From Bacteroidales bacterium (GTDB lineage: Bacteria; Bacteroidota; Bacteroidia; Bacteroidales; Prolixibacteraceae): DNA of 63,743 nucleotides. Below, in pieces: positions 26,919 to 35,659 of the stretch; position 1 is the first letter of the stretch, and each line of letters opens with the position of its first letter. The translations under genes and the position numbers were made by a program. The stretch covers positions 1-63,743 of the forward strand of contig JAAYAG010000085.1 in NCBI GenBank assembly GCA_012719495.1, written 5' to 3'. Below the pieces are notes generated by a model, which was not told where the DNA came from, made no database searches, and saw nothing but the letters and a program-made list of their open reading frames with translations.

Positions 26919-27923
26919 CTATTTAATAATAACATCGTCACCCTCGCGGTCGTCAACCTCCTCTTTGGGCGTGGTCATCTCAACAATTTTTGTCTGATTC
27001 ACAAAGAAATATGAATCGACAAGGGCCATGTTGTTTTCGTCGGGCAGAGGTTCGTACTTGGCAAACTTCACAAGGTCGGCATTGGTGAGGATCCGTTGCA
27101 GGTTTTCAAACGACTTCTCATCCACTAGTGAACGGCGGTATTTAAAGGCAGCAATGGTTTCTATCGAAGTTTGTTCCATGGCCTGGATGTCGAACCTGTC
27201 GTTGATATATTGCCGAAGTACAGTGGTTAACTCGCTGTAGTACAGTTTGGTTTTCCCTTGCTGCCAAATTTTTTCCTCTTTAATCCTATCGAGTTCACGG
27301 AGGGCAATCACATGGGCAGGTTCCTTTGGTTTCTGCGGAATAGCAAAAAGTGGTTGATTGTCTTTTCGCTTTCTAAGAGCATACCAAATAAGGAACAAAA
27401 GGCCGGCCACCAAAATAGTACCAAATATCCACGGGGCAATTTCTTTGAATGTAAGCGGAGCCTCGTAAGGTGCTTTAATGTCTATTGGACCTTTGAGGGC
27501 TTGCATGAGCGAATCGAGCTTGGGCAAGGTATGCACCTCAAGAGTCATATGGTTGGTTTCCACTGTGGACGTGAGCCCGTTGGTATGTATTTCAAACGGA
27601 AATGCAGGGATTGCGTGGTAGCCGCTGTCGAACGAGGTTATGGTATACTCTTGAAAAAGTTTTTTGCGGTTTACACCTGCACTCACCGAGTCGATTTTGC
27701 TTCGTTCTGTAATTTCAATAAAAGGAGCAATGCTGTCGGGCAAAAGCGGGAATTTAACCTTGTCGTTACTTCCGCATTCTACTTCAAGAAGCAGTTTTAC
27801 CTGATCGCCTATTATTATCCGGTTTTTATCGAGCGAGGCTTTAGGTGCAATTTGCTGCCCAAATGCCATGCCCGCTAACAACAGGAATAAAAAGAAGGAT
27901 ACTATCGTTATTGGTTTCTTCAT
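26919..27923 (-). CDS. Bat-operon membrane protein, DUF4381-like
   Basis: 334 aa. Signal peptide (ITIVSFFLFLLLAGMAFG), an immunoglobulin-like periplasmic region to about residue 160, one membrane span (WIFGTILVAGLLFLIWYAL), then a helical cytoplasmic domain (ALRELDRIKEEKIWQQGKTK; YYSELTTVLRQYINDRFDI). This layout is commonly found between the DUF58 gene and batA in Bacteroidota. Its ATG overlaps the DUF58 stop by 4 nt (ATGA), indicating translational coupling. No catalytic motif is visible. Confidence 0.75.
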   Translation of the reverse strand: MKKPITIVSFFLFLLLAGMAFGQQIAPKASLDKNRIIIGDQVKLLLEVECGSNDKVKFPLLPDSIAPFIEITERSKIDSVSAGVNRKKLFQEYTITSFDSGYHAIPAFPFEIHTNGLTSTVETNHMTLEVHTLPKLDSLMQALKGPIDIKAPYEAPLTFKEIAPWIFGTILVAGLLFLIWYALRKRKDNQPLFAIPQKPKEPAHVIALRELDRIKEEKIWQQGKTKLYYSELTTVLRQYINDRFDIQAMEQTSIETIAAFKYRRSLVDEKSFENLQRILTNADLVKFAKYEPLPDENNMALVDSYFFVNQTKIVEMTTPKEEVDDREGDDVIIK

Positions 27924-28801
27924 CGGCTTACTCGTTTTTTGAATAGGGTCATTAATGATCGCACGTAGTCTTCACGGGTGTTGATGGCTACATAATCAAC
28001 TCCGCTTTTGGTAAACGCGTTGTCGAGTTGTTGGCTTAACTCTTTCCACCAGTGTGAATAATAGCCTCTTACGCTAGGATTCGAAGTGTCGACCCAAACA
28101 TATTTTCCGGTTTCGGCATCTTTCATTTTAACCATCCCAATTGGGGGAAGAGAACTTTCACGTTCGTCGAAAATCCGAAGCCCAACTACATCGTGCCTGT
28201 TATTGGCAATGTTCAGTGCGCGCTGCAACTCTTTATTGTCATCAATGAAGTCGGAAATAACAAACGCAGTGCATCTTTTCTTTATGGCGTTGGTAAGGTA
28301 TTCCAACGCAAGTTTTACGTTGGTACCCTGACTTTCCGGACGAAAATCGACCAATTCGCGAATGATGCGCAAGATGTGACTACGACCTTTCTTTGGGGGG
28401 ATGAACTTCTCAATTTTATCGGAGAAGAAAATAACCCCAATTTTGTCGTTGTTTTCGATGGCCGAAAATGCGATTGTAGCTGCTATTTCGGTGATCACAT
28501 CTTTTTTGTATTTATCGAAAGTACCGAAATTACTCGATCCGCTGACATCGATTAGCAGCATAGAGGTAAGCTCGCGTTCTTCTTCAAATATTTTGATAAA
28601 GGGCTTGTTGTACCTTGCCGTAACGTTCCAGTCGATACTTCTGATGTCGTCGCCATACTGGTATTCGCGCACTTCGCTGAAAGCCATACCCCGTCCTTTG
28701 AATGCCGAGTGGTATTCGCCTGCGAAAATATTGCGCGACAAGCCGCGTGTTTTTATTTCTATCTTCCTGACTTTCTTAAGTAATTCGCTGTGTTCCATCA
28801 A
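27920..28801 (-). CDS. DUF58 family protein of the MoxR-Bat operon
   Basis: 293 aa. The DUF58 signature is clear: GEYHSAFKGRGMAFSEVREY, then GDDIRSIDWNVTARYNKPF, followed by a VWA-like fold with LLIDVSGSSNFGT in MIDAS position and AFVISDFIDDNKEL. DUF58 proteins lie next to MoxR AAA+ ATPases and are thought to be part of the same chaperone-like machine. It is cytoplasmic, with no membrane span. It starts 125 bp after the moxR stop and overlaps the next gene by 4 nt. Confidence 0.9.
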   Translation of the reverse strand: MMEHSELLKKVRKIEIKTRGLSRNIFAGEYHSAFKGRGMAFSEVREYQYGDDIRSIDWNVTARYNKPFIKIFEEERELTSMLLIDVSGSSNFGTFDKYKKDVITEIAATIAFSAIENNDKIGVIFFSDKIEKFIPPKKGRSHILRIIRELVDFRPESQGTNVKLALEYLTNAIKKRCTAFVISDFIDDNKELQRALNIANNRHDVVGLRIFDERESSLPPIGMVKMKDAETGKYVWVDTSNPSVRGYYSHWWKELSQQLDNAFTKSGVDYVAINTREDYVRSLMTLFKKRVSR

Positions 28802-28885
28802 AAGTTCCCTTTCCTTTCGGGATTTCCCCGGTAAAAAATGACATCCATTTCAATAATAATTTTCAATTCCGATTATTATTCGCTG

Positions 28886-28911
28886 ATTCTCACAATTATT
28901 AGAGTGAGAAT
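28886..28911. repeat. Intercistronic hairpin between moxR and DUF58
   Basis: ATTCTCAC and its exact complement GTGAGAAT, with a 10-base loop, lie just after the moxR stop. No T-run follows on the minus strand. It may set the ratio of moxR to downstream transcript. Confidence 0.4.
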
Positions 28912-28926
28912 GAAGGGATTTTATTA

Positions 28927-29922
28927 CTAAGGAACTTCAACCGTATTCAGGATTTCACTGATAATTTCTTCAGTGGTAAGGTTTGTGGCTTCAGCCTCGT
29001 AACTTAAGCCAATACGGTGGCGCAATACATCGTGGCAAACTGCTCTTACGTCTTCAGGGATAACGTAACCACGACGTTTAATAAATGCATAGGCTTTGGC
29101 AGCTTGTGCTAAACTGATGCTGGCGCGTGGTGATCCTCCGTAGTTGATCATGTCGGTGAATTTGCCCAACCCATAGTCGGCCGGTGTTCGAGTGGCAAAC
29201 ACGATATCGACAATATATTTCTGAATTTTTTCATCCATATACACTTCACGCACAACATCGCGGGCGCGAACAATATCCGCTGGTTTTAATATTTTGCTTG
29301 CTCGCGGAAATTCTTTCAGCAGGTTTTGCTGTATAATAAGTTTTTCTTCTTCCTTTTGAGGATATTTAATAACCACTTTAAGCATAAAACGGTCGACTTG
29401 TGCTTCGGGAAGTGGATATGTACCTTCTTGTTCTATTGGGTTTTGTGTGGCCATTACCAAAAATGGTTCAGGTAATTTATAGGTGTGGTCGCCAATGGTA
29501 ATTTGGCGTTCCTGCATGGCTTCGAGCAAGGCCGATTGTACTTTGGCCGGAGCACGGTTTATCTCGTCGGCTAACACAAAATTGGTAAAGATCGGGCCTT
29601 TTTTAACCACAAACTCTTCTTTTTTCTGGCTGTAAATTAGCGTTCCAACCAAGTCGGCCGGAAGGAGGTCGGGAGTAAACTGTATGCGGGCAAAATCGGC
29701 ATCGATAATTGTTGCCAATGTATTAATTGCCAGTGTTTTTGCAAGCCCTGGGACCCCTTCGAGCAAGATGTGCCCATCGGATAATAACCCAATTAAAAGA
29801 CTTTCGACCAAGTGTTTCTGGCCCACAATTACCTTATTCATTTCGATGGTAATCAGATCGACAAATTGGCTTTCAAGCTGAATCTTATCGTTCAAAGCCC
29901 TGATATCGGTGTTAATCGTCAT
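28927..29922 (-). CDS. moxR: MoxR-type AAA+ ATPase
   Basis: 331 aa. Walker A-like LLEGVPGLAKTLAINTLA, Walker B VLADEINRAPAKVQSALLEA, sensor FLVMATQNPIEQEGTYPLPE and the arginine-finger region AQVDRFMLK are all present and diagnostic for the MoxR family. These ATPases act as chaperones for VWA-domain partners, here DUF58, BatA and BatB encoded downstream on the same strand. It is the first gene of the operon; a TAAT-TTCG sequence upstream is a weak -7 candidate. Confidence 0.93.
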   Translation of the reverse strand: MTINTDIRALNDKIQLESQFVDLITIEMNKVIVGQKHLVESLLIGLLSDGHILLEGVPGLAKTLAINTLATIIDADFARIQFTPDLLPADLVGTLIYSQKKEEFVVKKGPIFTNFVLADEINRAPAKVQSALLEAMQERQITIGDHTYKLPEPFLVMATQNPIEQEGTYPLPEAQVDRFMLKVVIKYPQKEEEKLIIQQNLLKEFPRASKILKPADIVRARDVVREVYMDEKIQKYIVDIVFATRTPADYGLGKFTDMINYGGSPRASISLAQAAKAYAFIKRRGYVIPEDVRAVCHDVLRHRIGLSYEAEATNLTTEEIISEILNTVEVP

Positions 29923-30268
29923 ATTGTTTGATTCTTTTAGTTATTCCTTTTTTTTCGAAGCACGAAATTAAAAGATTGGCAAGTTAATAGAAATGAATGG
30001 CAGTTAAAAAATGTTAAGCTTAATTTAATGAAAATAGTTTATAACTATCATGTTTTTAACTCTTTATTTAATTCTCTTTTTGTTTGCGATGTTAAAAATT
30101 ATTTATGTCTTATTTGTCTTTGTTTTTGGCACCTTTTCTCAAACGCCATTCGTAAAACAATTATTGTACGATGATCTTTCTTGACTTTTGCTTAATATTT
30201 TTTGCCTTTCTTTTTACTGGTGTTATTAAATTAAGCATTCGTAACACATTTTCTGTGGCGGCTTTCAT
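29923..30268. other. Divergent intergenic region between moxR and the metal ABC operon
   Basis: No gene is supported in these AT-rich bases. A short minus-strand frame at 30161-30355 overlaps the ABC ATPase start and has no recognisable features. The region must hold the promoters of both flanking operons. Confidence 0.5.
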
Positions 30269-30276
30269 TATATTTG
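30269..30276 (+). promoter_or_regulatory. Bacteroidota -7 element for the metal ABC operon
   Basis: TATATTTG matches TAnnTTTG and lies 20 nt before the GTG start at 30297. It supports that GTG as the true start. Confidence 0.5.
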
Positions 30277-30296
30277 CACAGTCATAAACAGATATC

Positions 30297-31316
30297 GTGG
30301 AAAAATCATTGATAGTAACAGCTAACGGGCAAGAAACTTTTTTCAGCAATAGCAAGTGGCTTTATCCGTTGTTTGAATTGGAAGATTTCTTGAAAAGTAA
30401 TACAATATCAGCTGATAATCTTTTTCTTACTGATAAAATAGCGGGCAAGGCTGCCGCTTTCCTTATTGTTCGTTTAGGCTTTAAAAAGGTTCATATTGAG
30501 CTTATTAGTGAGGGTGCTCTTGCCGTATTCAGCCGCTTTCTGGTTGATGTTACCTTCGATTCAAAAGTACCTAAAATTCAGTGTGCAACTGAAGAACTTG
30601 TAAAAGGTAACGAAAGTCCCGATGCTGTTTGGCAAATGCTTCGGCGCAGAGCCGGGAGAGTTTCTGGTTTGTCGCTTAGTGTTGAGTCGCTTGGCATTGC
30701 CATTGATGGCGTACTCGTACTCGATTCGTTAGATTTAAAAGTAGGGAAGGGCGATCATGTTTTTATTAAAGGGGACAATGGAGCGGGAAAAACCACTCTG
30801 CTGAAAGCCATTCTTGGGATTCTTCCCATCTCTTCCGGGCGAATTCAAATTGGCGACTGGCAAGTCGGGACATCAGAGTGGGAAAGAAATCGTTCGGTAT
30901 TGGGCTACGTTCATCAAGATATGGTGAAAAATAATTTTCCAATTTCTGCTTCTGAAGTGGTTGAAATTGGGTTGGCAGGGAAGAGGATGCCTTCAGCCGA
31001 GATCCAGCATCGTACCGAAATTGCTATGCGCCGCACTCGATGTTTTCATCTGGCGACCCGCTCGTATCATGAACTTTCAGGTGGTGAAAAGCAGCGGGTT
31101 AATATTGCTCGTTGCTTGTGTCAGGAAGCGAAAGTTTTGTTACTCGATGAGCCTACATCTTTTCTCGATAGTAAGGCGAAAGATGAGCTTTTCATCCTTC
31201 TCAATGAATTGTGGGCCAACGAAGCTCCTACAATTGTAGTTGTATCACACGATGATCAGTGGATTTCTCTTTTCAGCGGTAAGGTGTTCGAACTAAGCAA
31301 CGGGAAAATATGTTAG
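30297..31316 (+). CDS. DUF1893-ABC ATPase fusion of a zinc/manganese-type transporter
   Basis: 339 aa from GTG 30297. Residues 1 to about 105 match the DUF1893 family: LFLTDKIAGKAAAFLIV and KKVHIELISEGALAVFSRFL correspond to the usual vaDKVvGKAAA and iS..A signature. Residues of about 125-339 are an ABC ATPase with Walker A IKGDNGAGKTTLLKA, Q-loop region LGYVHQDM, signature HELSGGEKQRVNIARCL, Walker B VLLLDEPTSFLD and H-loop VVSHDD. The permease overlaps its 3' end by 7 nt and a solute-binding protein follows, so it powers that importer. DUF1893 has a deaminase-like fold but no proven activity; a regulatory role here is inference. Confidence 0.85.
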   Translation: MEKSLIVTANGQETFFSNSKWLYPLFELEDFLKSNTISADNLFLTDKIAGKAAAFLIVRLGFKKVHIELISEGALAVFSRFLVDVTFDSKVPKIQCATEELVKGNESPDAVWQMLRRRAGRVSGLSLSVESLGIAIDGVLVLDSLDLKVGKGDHVFIKGDNGAGKTTLLKAILGILPISSGRIQIGDWQVGTSEWERNRSVLGYVHQDMVKNNFPISASEVVEIGLAGKRMPSAEIQHRTEIAMRRTRCFHLATRSYHELSGGEKQRVNIARCLCQEAKVLLLDEPTSFLDSKAKDELFILLNELWANEAPTIVVVSHDDQWISLFSGKVFELSNGKIC

Positions 31317-32143
31317 AGTTATTTTCATATGAGCCAGTGCTTCGTGGTTTTCTTGTTTTGCTAGTGGCGGGTTTTACTTTTCCCATTACCGGGGTATATT
31401 TGCTGAGACTGAACTTGCTCCCTTTGCGTTTTATGCTTATGCATGGCGCTTTGCTGGGTGGGGCTATTGCATTGGCAGCAAATATAAATCCATTTTGGAC
31501 AACCATTTTAGTTAATTTGTTGCTGGTGTGGTTTATGGCTCAAACCGCCCGAAGCCTTAAAACCGACATGGGGTATGTAAGTATTTTCATTATGGTGGCC
31601 TCTATGGGAGTTGCTTTTGCCCTAATCTCTTTGTTTAATGTTCAGGCGAAAGATACAATGTCGCTGCTATGGGGTAGCATTTTTGCCGTCGACAATTGGC
31701 AATCAGTTGCTTTTATCTTCATATCATTGGCAATTCTGGCATTTCATTTTATTTTTTACCGCCAGTTAAAAGCTGTTTTTTTCGATACTACAATTGCTTA
31801 TTCTTCGGGGGTTAACGAAAAACTCATATACAATACTGTTGTGTTTCTAACAGCTCTTACAGTGGCTGTGGCCATGAAGCTTATCGGAGCTTTGCTTATC
31901 GATGTGGTAATTATTTTGCCCGCGCTTATAGCTACTTTGCATTCCCGAAGTTTTAAACGGGTTGTATTATGGGCTTCGCTTTGGGGGGGCATGTTTTCTG
32001 TATCTGGTTTTTTTGCAGCATATTGGCTCAAGGTTCCTACCAGTTCGGCAATTGCAATTCTGGCTACGTTGGTTTTTCTTGTCGTTTATTGGCAGAAAAA
32101 AGTATCGTCGAAACGGGGTCTGAGTAATGTTAAACGATTATAG
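31310..32143 (+). CDS. ABC-3 family metal transporter permease (ZnuB-like)
   Basis: 277 aa, almost all hydrophobic, with eight or so predicted helices. Family landmarks are LRLNLLPLRFMLMHGALLGG near the N-terminus and KLIGALLIDVVIILPALIAT near residue 200, which match the ABC-3 (ZnuB/TroC) pattern of (L)LG.LLi.AllilPA. The start overlaps the ATPase stop by 7 nt, indicating translational coupling. The cargo is most likely Zn2+ or Mn2+, which cannot be separated by sequence. Confidence 0.88.
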   Translation: MLELFSYEPVLRGFLVLLVAGFTFPITGVYLLRLNLLPLRFMLMHGALLGGAIALAANINPFWTTILVNLLLVWFMAQTARSLKTDMGYVSIFIMVASMGVAFALISLFNVQAKDTMSLLWGSIFAVDNWQSVAFIFISLAILAFHFIFYRQLKAVFFDTTIAYSSGVNEKLIYNTVVFLTALTVAVAMKLIGALLIDVVIILPALIATLHSRSFKRVVLWASLWGGMFSVSGFFAAYWLKVPTSSAIAILATLVFLVVYWQKKVSSKRGLSNVKRL

Positions 32144-32158
32144 TAAAATGCGTATTGT

Positions 32159-32902
32159 ATGAATTTTCGATTGGTTATATTCCTTTTGTTACTTGCTACT
32201 TCGGGCTCATTAGCGGCTCAAAAACCAATAAATGTGGTGGCTACCAACAGTTGGACAGCCGCGTATGCCCGTGCTGCTGGAGTTTCTTCGGTCGATCAGC
32301 TGGCTCCTTCATCAATGATACACCCTTCAGAATATGAATTACAAATCAGCGATATAAAAAAGTTAAAAGAAGCCGATTATATCATTTATTCGGGCTACGA
32401 GGTTGTTGTCCCTCAAATACAAAAATCACTTAAAATAGATGAGCGAAAGCTTATTAAAATTGAAACCGGTTATACCGAAGAGTTAATGATTCGCGAAATT
32501 GAGAGAATAGCCCGAATTGCAGGAAACATTCAGGTTGCCCAGCAATCGGCTACCCAACTCAGGGTGTTGTATGCAAAGGCTCAGCTTGAAATAGAAAACG
32601 CGGGTTTGAAGGGTAAACCTGTGATTGTCCATTTTTTTCATGAAGCGTTTGCCCGTGAAATTGGATTGAAGCCTGTGGCTGTTTTTGGTCCATCTTATCC
32701 TGAATTGCATGAGTTGGCTGCAATTTCAGAAAAAGAAGCTATTTTCATTATTGATAATATTCATAATCAGGTTGCCCAGCCAATTTCGGCCATGAAAAAA
32801 AATGTAAAAGTTGTCAGTTTTCTTAATTTTCCAGGAACCCACAATACACAAACGCTCGAAGATGTTATTCTGTACAATCTTTCGCAACTTTTGCCCGATT
32901 GA
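32159..32902 (+). CDS. Metal-binding solute-binding protein (ZnuA/TroA-like)
   Basis: 247 aa, shorter than the usual 290-310. Signal peptide MNFRLVIFLLLLATSGSLAA. The TroA-type pattern is seen in INVVATNSWTAAYARAAG, then SMIHPSEYELQISDIKKLKE with a His at the position of the first metal ligand, then ADYIIYSGYE, and VIVHFFHEAFAREIG with a second His cluster. There is no His-rich loop as found in many ZnuA proteins. It lies 15 bp after the permease and completes the importer. Confidence 0.82.
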   Translation: MNFRLVIFLLLLATSGSLAAQKPINVVATNSWTAAYARAAGVSSVDQLAPSSMIHPSEYELQISDIKKLKEADYIIYSGYEVVVPQIQKSLKIDERKLIKIETGYTEELMIREIERIARIAGNIQVAQQSATQLRVLYAKAQLEIENAGLKGKPVIVHFFHEAFAREIGLKPVAVFGPSYPELHELAAISEKEAIFIIDNIHNQVAQPISAMKKNVKVVSFLNFPGTHNTQTLEDVILYNLSQLLPD

Positions 32903-32923
32903 TATTTTTCCTTTCTATTTTTG
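32890..32923 (+). promoter_or_regulatory. Promoter of truA
   Basis: TTTG at 32890-32893, 22-nt spacer, TATTTTTG at 32916-32923: the same -33/-7 geometry as at 17951-17985. The -7 ends 6 nt before ATG 32930, and the promoter overlaps the end of the preceding gene. Confidence 0.55.
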
Positions 32924-32929
32924 CACGTT

Positions 32930-33709
32930 ATGGAAGAACAAGTTCAACAACATAGGTATTTTCTGCAAATGGCCTATAACGGTGCTCCGTATCATGGCTG
33001 GCAGCTTCAGCCCAATGCAGTTACTGTTCAAGAGGTGTTGCAACATGCTGTTTCAACACTTACGCGCGAAAATACTGAAGTTGTTGGTGCTGGTCGAACC
33101 GATACCGGAGTGCATGCTTCGTTCTTTGTAGCTCACTTCAATTTGACAAATCCGCTGGAAAACACAGACCGCTTTGCACGAAAGCTGAATGCTTTTTTGT
33201 CTGATGACATTCATATTGCTACTGTTTTTCCTGTTTCAACTGATATGCATGCCCGCTTTAGCGCTACTTCGCGTACCTATCGCTATTATGTGAGTGAACA
33301 GAAAGAACCATTTCGTAAAGGATTTGTGTTGAAAATAAATCAAGACCTCGATGTGGAGCTTATGAATCAAGCTGCGCAGCTCCTTTTACAAACCAATGAT
33401 TTCACCTCGTTTAGTAAATTGCATACCGATGTGAATAATAACTTATGTAAGGTAACCAGTGCCCGGTGGAGAAGGGAAGGGACCCTGCTGATATTTGAAA
33501 TTACTGCAAACCGCTTTCTTCGGAATATGGTAAGGGCCATAGTAGGTACTCTTATAGATGTTGGAAAAGGAAAACTTTCAGTCGATGGTTTTTGGAACAC
33601 AATTCAGTCTAAAAATCGTTGCGAAGCGGGTACTTCTGTTTTTGGAGGGGCATTGTTCCTTACCGACATTCAATATCCTGAGCCAGTCAATTCTATGTTA
33701 ATGCGATAG
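32930..33709 (+). CDS. truA: tRNA pseudouridine(38-40) synthase
   Basis: About 259 aa. TruA motifs are clear: FLQMAYNGAPYHGWQLQPN at the N-terminus, VGAGRTDTGVHASFFVAHF with the catalytic Asp, and FLRNMVRAIVGTLIDVGKGK near the C-terminus. It isomerises uridines 38-40 in the tRNA anticodon arm. The start at 32930 is preferred to the in-frame codon at 32921, which lies inside the -7 element. Confidence 0.95.
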   Translation: MEEQVQQHRYFLQMAYNGAPYHGWQLQPNAVTVQEVLQHAVSTLTRENTEVVGAGRTDTGVHASFFVAHFNLTNPLENTDRFARKLNAFLSDDIHIATVFPVSTDMHARFSATSRTYRYYVSEQKEPFRKGFVLKINQDLDVELMNQAAQLLLQTNDFTSFSKLHTDVNNNLCKVTSARWRREGTLLIFEITANRFLRNMVRAIVGTLIDVGKGKLSVDGFWNTIQSKNRCEAGTSVFGGALFLTDIQYPEPVNSMLMR

Positions 33710-33787
33710 TCGTTTAGTCAGATTGTTTAAGCTCTTGATTAAAATTGATTTTCTTTTTTTACGCATACTTATAAAGAGTTTTAAAAA

Positions 33788-33817
33788 AAGGCTGCCTCAC
33801 CAAAGTGAAACAGCCTT
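33788..33817 (-). terminator. Intrinsic terminator of the susCD operon
   Basis: On the minus strand a 13-bp stem (AAGGCUGUUUCAC pairing with GUGAGGCAGCCUU, two G-U pairs) with loop UUUG is followed by a run of seven U. It begins 26 bp after the susD-like stop. Confidence 0.85.
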
Positions 33818-33842
33818 GAAAAAATCTATCGATAATACATTG

Positions 33843-35633
33843 TTACCAGTTAGGATTCTGTTTGATTGATCCGTTGGTATTGTCAATTTCTGCTTGAGGT
33901 ATTGGACATATTTCGTCTTTCCCTACTTCGAACGCATCGCCAAATTGTTCAATTGTTGTTACCAGTTCACCAACTTTTGATATTTGATGCGTATTGGTAG
34001 CATATTGCATGGCTTCATTTTTCAGGACTTTTTCGGCACGACCTGTACGTACAATGTCGTAGAACTGATGTCCTTCAAATGAAAGTTCAACACGGCGTTC
34101 TGCATAGACATCATCCAGCGAAACTGCTGAAAGCGCTTTGGGAAAGCCAGTATTTCCTGCATTACGGGCTCTGTTGCGTACGCGGTTAATCCAAGTAAGA
34201 GCATCGCCATTATTACCGGTGTGAACTGCAGCTTCGGCACCCATAAGCAATAAGTCGGCAAAACGGAAATATTTGGTATTCTGAGGCATATCGCCCAAGG
34301 CTTTACGAACATCGTTGTAATAAGGATCGGTAAAGTATTTCCAGGTTGTGTACCCAGTTGCGTATGGGCTATAGAATCCATTAACATACACAGAGTCGGC
34401 AAAACGCTGGCGTACTGAGTCGGGGTATGTAAATGGAACCTTGTCTTCAGGAGTAATTACTGTTAACTTGAAGCGTGGGTCAACAATTTTCCCATTGTCG
34501 ACACCGCCTACAGCATGATAAGCAGTCTCAACATAATAGCGGGTGGGCAGAATAAAGCCCCAGAAGTATTCAGTTGGGGTTTCAATCCATTTCTTTGTCA
34601 CATTATCCCATGCCATGGCAAATACCTGACGGGGTCCGTAGTATCTTGGGATTATGTTACCTTCCTGTGTAAGAAAACTATTGCCGCCATCCATAAAGTG
34701 CTGTACATCGAAAATGCTTTCATCGCAGTTGTTGGCTTCGGGTTGCCATATCCATTTGTACCCTGAAACAGTTGCCTGAAATTCTCCATTACGGCTTGTA
34801 CGGGTAATTATTTTTGGTTCGTTATGCCCATCTTCACCAATAAGATAATATCGGTTTGAATTGATTACTTCTTTTGCAGTATTGTAAGCATCTTGCCATT
34901 TTTCCTGGTAAAGGTAAGTTTTTGCCAGCATCGATTTAGCAGCACCTGAAGTTGCACGGCCTAAGTCTATACCGGTGTAACGATCGGGAAGTAAAGTTGC
35001 AGCTTTTGCAAAGTCTTCTTCAATTTGTCCCCATGTGTACTCAAGGGTTGGGCGTTCCTGGTTCCATTCTTCTTGTAATAGTACTTTGTCGATATAAGGA
35101 ACCCCCATAAGTCCGTTGCCAAAAGCGCTTTGAAGCTGAGGAAATCCACCAAAGTTGATTTGGAGTTTGAAGTGGAACAATGCCCTGAGGAAAGTGGCTT
35201 CACCAATCAATCGGTTTCTCAGGCTTTCGTCGAACCCATCAATAGGATCTTTCAGGTATTGAAGTACCAGGTTACAGCGGTAAATACCGCGGTATAAAGC
35301 ATTCCAGTATAAAACAAGATAGGTGCTGGTAGGGTCGTTCATGAACTTGGCTATAGCTTGCAGAGGAGGCTGGTCGGCTCCGGTAGGTTCTCCGCCAACG
35401 ACAGCATCGCCTGAGCATACGGTGCCTACAAATTCCATACGGGCTTCCAATTCTTCACCTTTCTGAAGAATATCGTATGCGGCATTAACGCCTTGAACGG
35501 CGCCATCTTCTGTGGTATAGAAACCATAGTCGGTTGGCGTGTGCGGTTTTTTATCCAAGAACGCTTCTTCATCGCACGAAACGATAAATAAAGAAGTCAG
35601 CAGAAGGATTAATAGTGAATATTTTATTTTCAT
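33843..35633 (-). CDS. SusD/RagB family outer-membrane lipoprotein
   Basis: 596 aa. Lipoprotein signal LILLLTSLFIVSC with Cys near residue 20, followed by DEEAFLDKKPHTPTDYGFYT, a typical SusD start. Other family landmarks are a TPR-like helical region (IGEATFLRALFHFKLQINFG), FRFADLLLMGAEAAVHTGNN and AVSLDDVYAERRVELSFEGH near the end. SusD proteins sit on the cell surface and cap a SusC barrel for glycan or peptide uptake. It starts 26 bp after the susC-like stop and a strong terminator follows. No hydrolase is linked, so the substrate cannot be guessed. Confidence 0.93.
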   Translation of the reverse strand: MKIKYSLLILLLTSLFIVSCDEEAFLDKKPHTPTDYGFYTTEDGAVQGVNAAYDILQKGEELEARMEFVGTVCSGDAVVGGEPTGADQPPLQAIAKFMNDPTSTYLVLYWNALYRGIYRCNLVLQYLKDPIDGFDESLRNRLIGEATFLRALFHFKLQINFGGFPQLQSAFGNGLMGVPYIDKVLLQEEWNQERPTLEYTWGQIEEDFAKAATLLPDRYTGIDLGRATSGAAKSMLAKTYLYQEKWQDAYNTAKEVINSNRYYLIGEDGHNEPKIITRTSRNGEFQATVSGYKWIWQPEANNCDESIFDVQHFMDGGNSFLTQEGNIIPRYYGPRQVFAMAWDNVTKKWIETPTEYFWGFILPTRYYVETAYHAVGGVDNGKIVDPRFKLTVITPEDKVPFTYPDSVRQRFADSVYVNGFYSPYATGYTTWKYFTDPYYNDVRKALGDMPQNTKYFRFADLLLMGAEAAVHTGNNGDALTWINRVRNRARNAGNTGFPKALSAVSLDDVYAERRVELSFEGHQFYDIVRTGRAEKVLKNEAMQYATNTHQISKVGELVTTIEQFGDAFEVGKDEICPIPQAEIDNTNGSIKQNPNW

Positions 35634-35659
35634 CGTTTTTAAAATTTACGGTTAGCTGA

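Noticed and set aside
30161-30355. 64-codon minus-strand frame between moxR and the ABC operon
   Set aside because: It overlaps the GTG start and -7 element of the ABC ATPase gene and has no recognisable feature.
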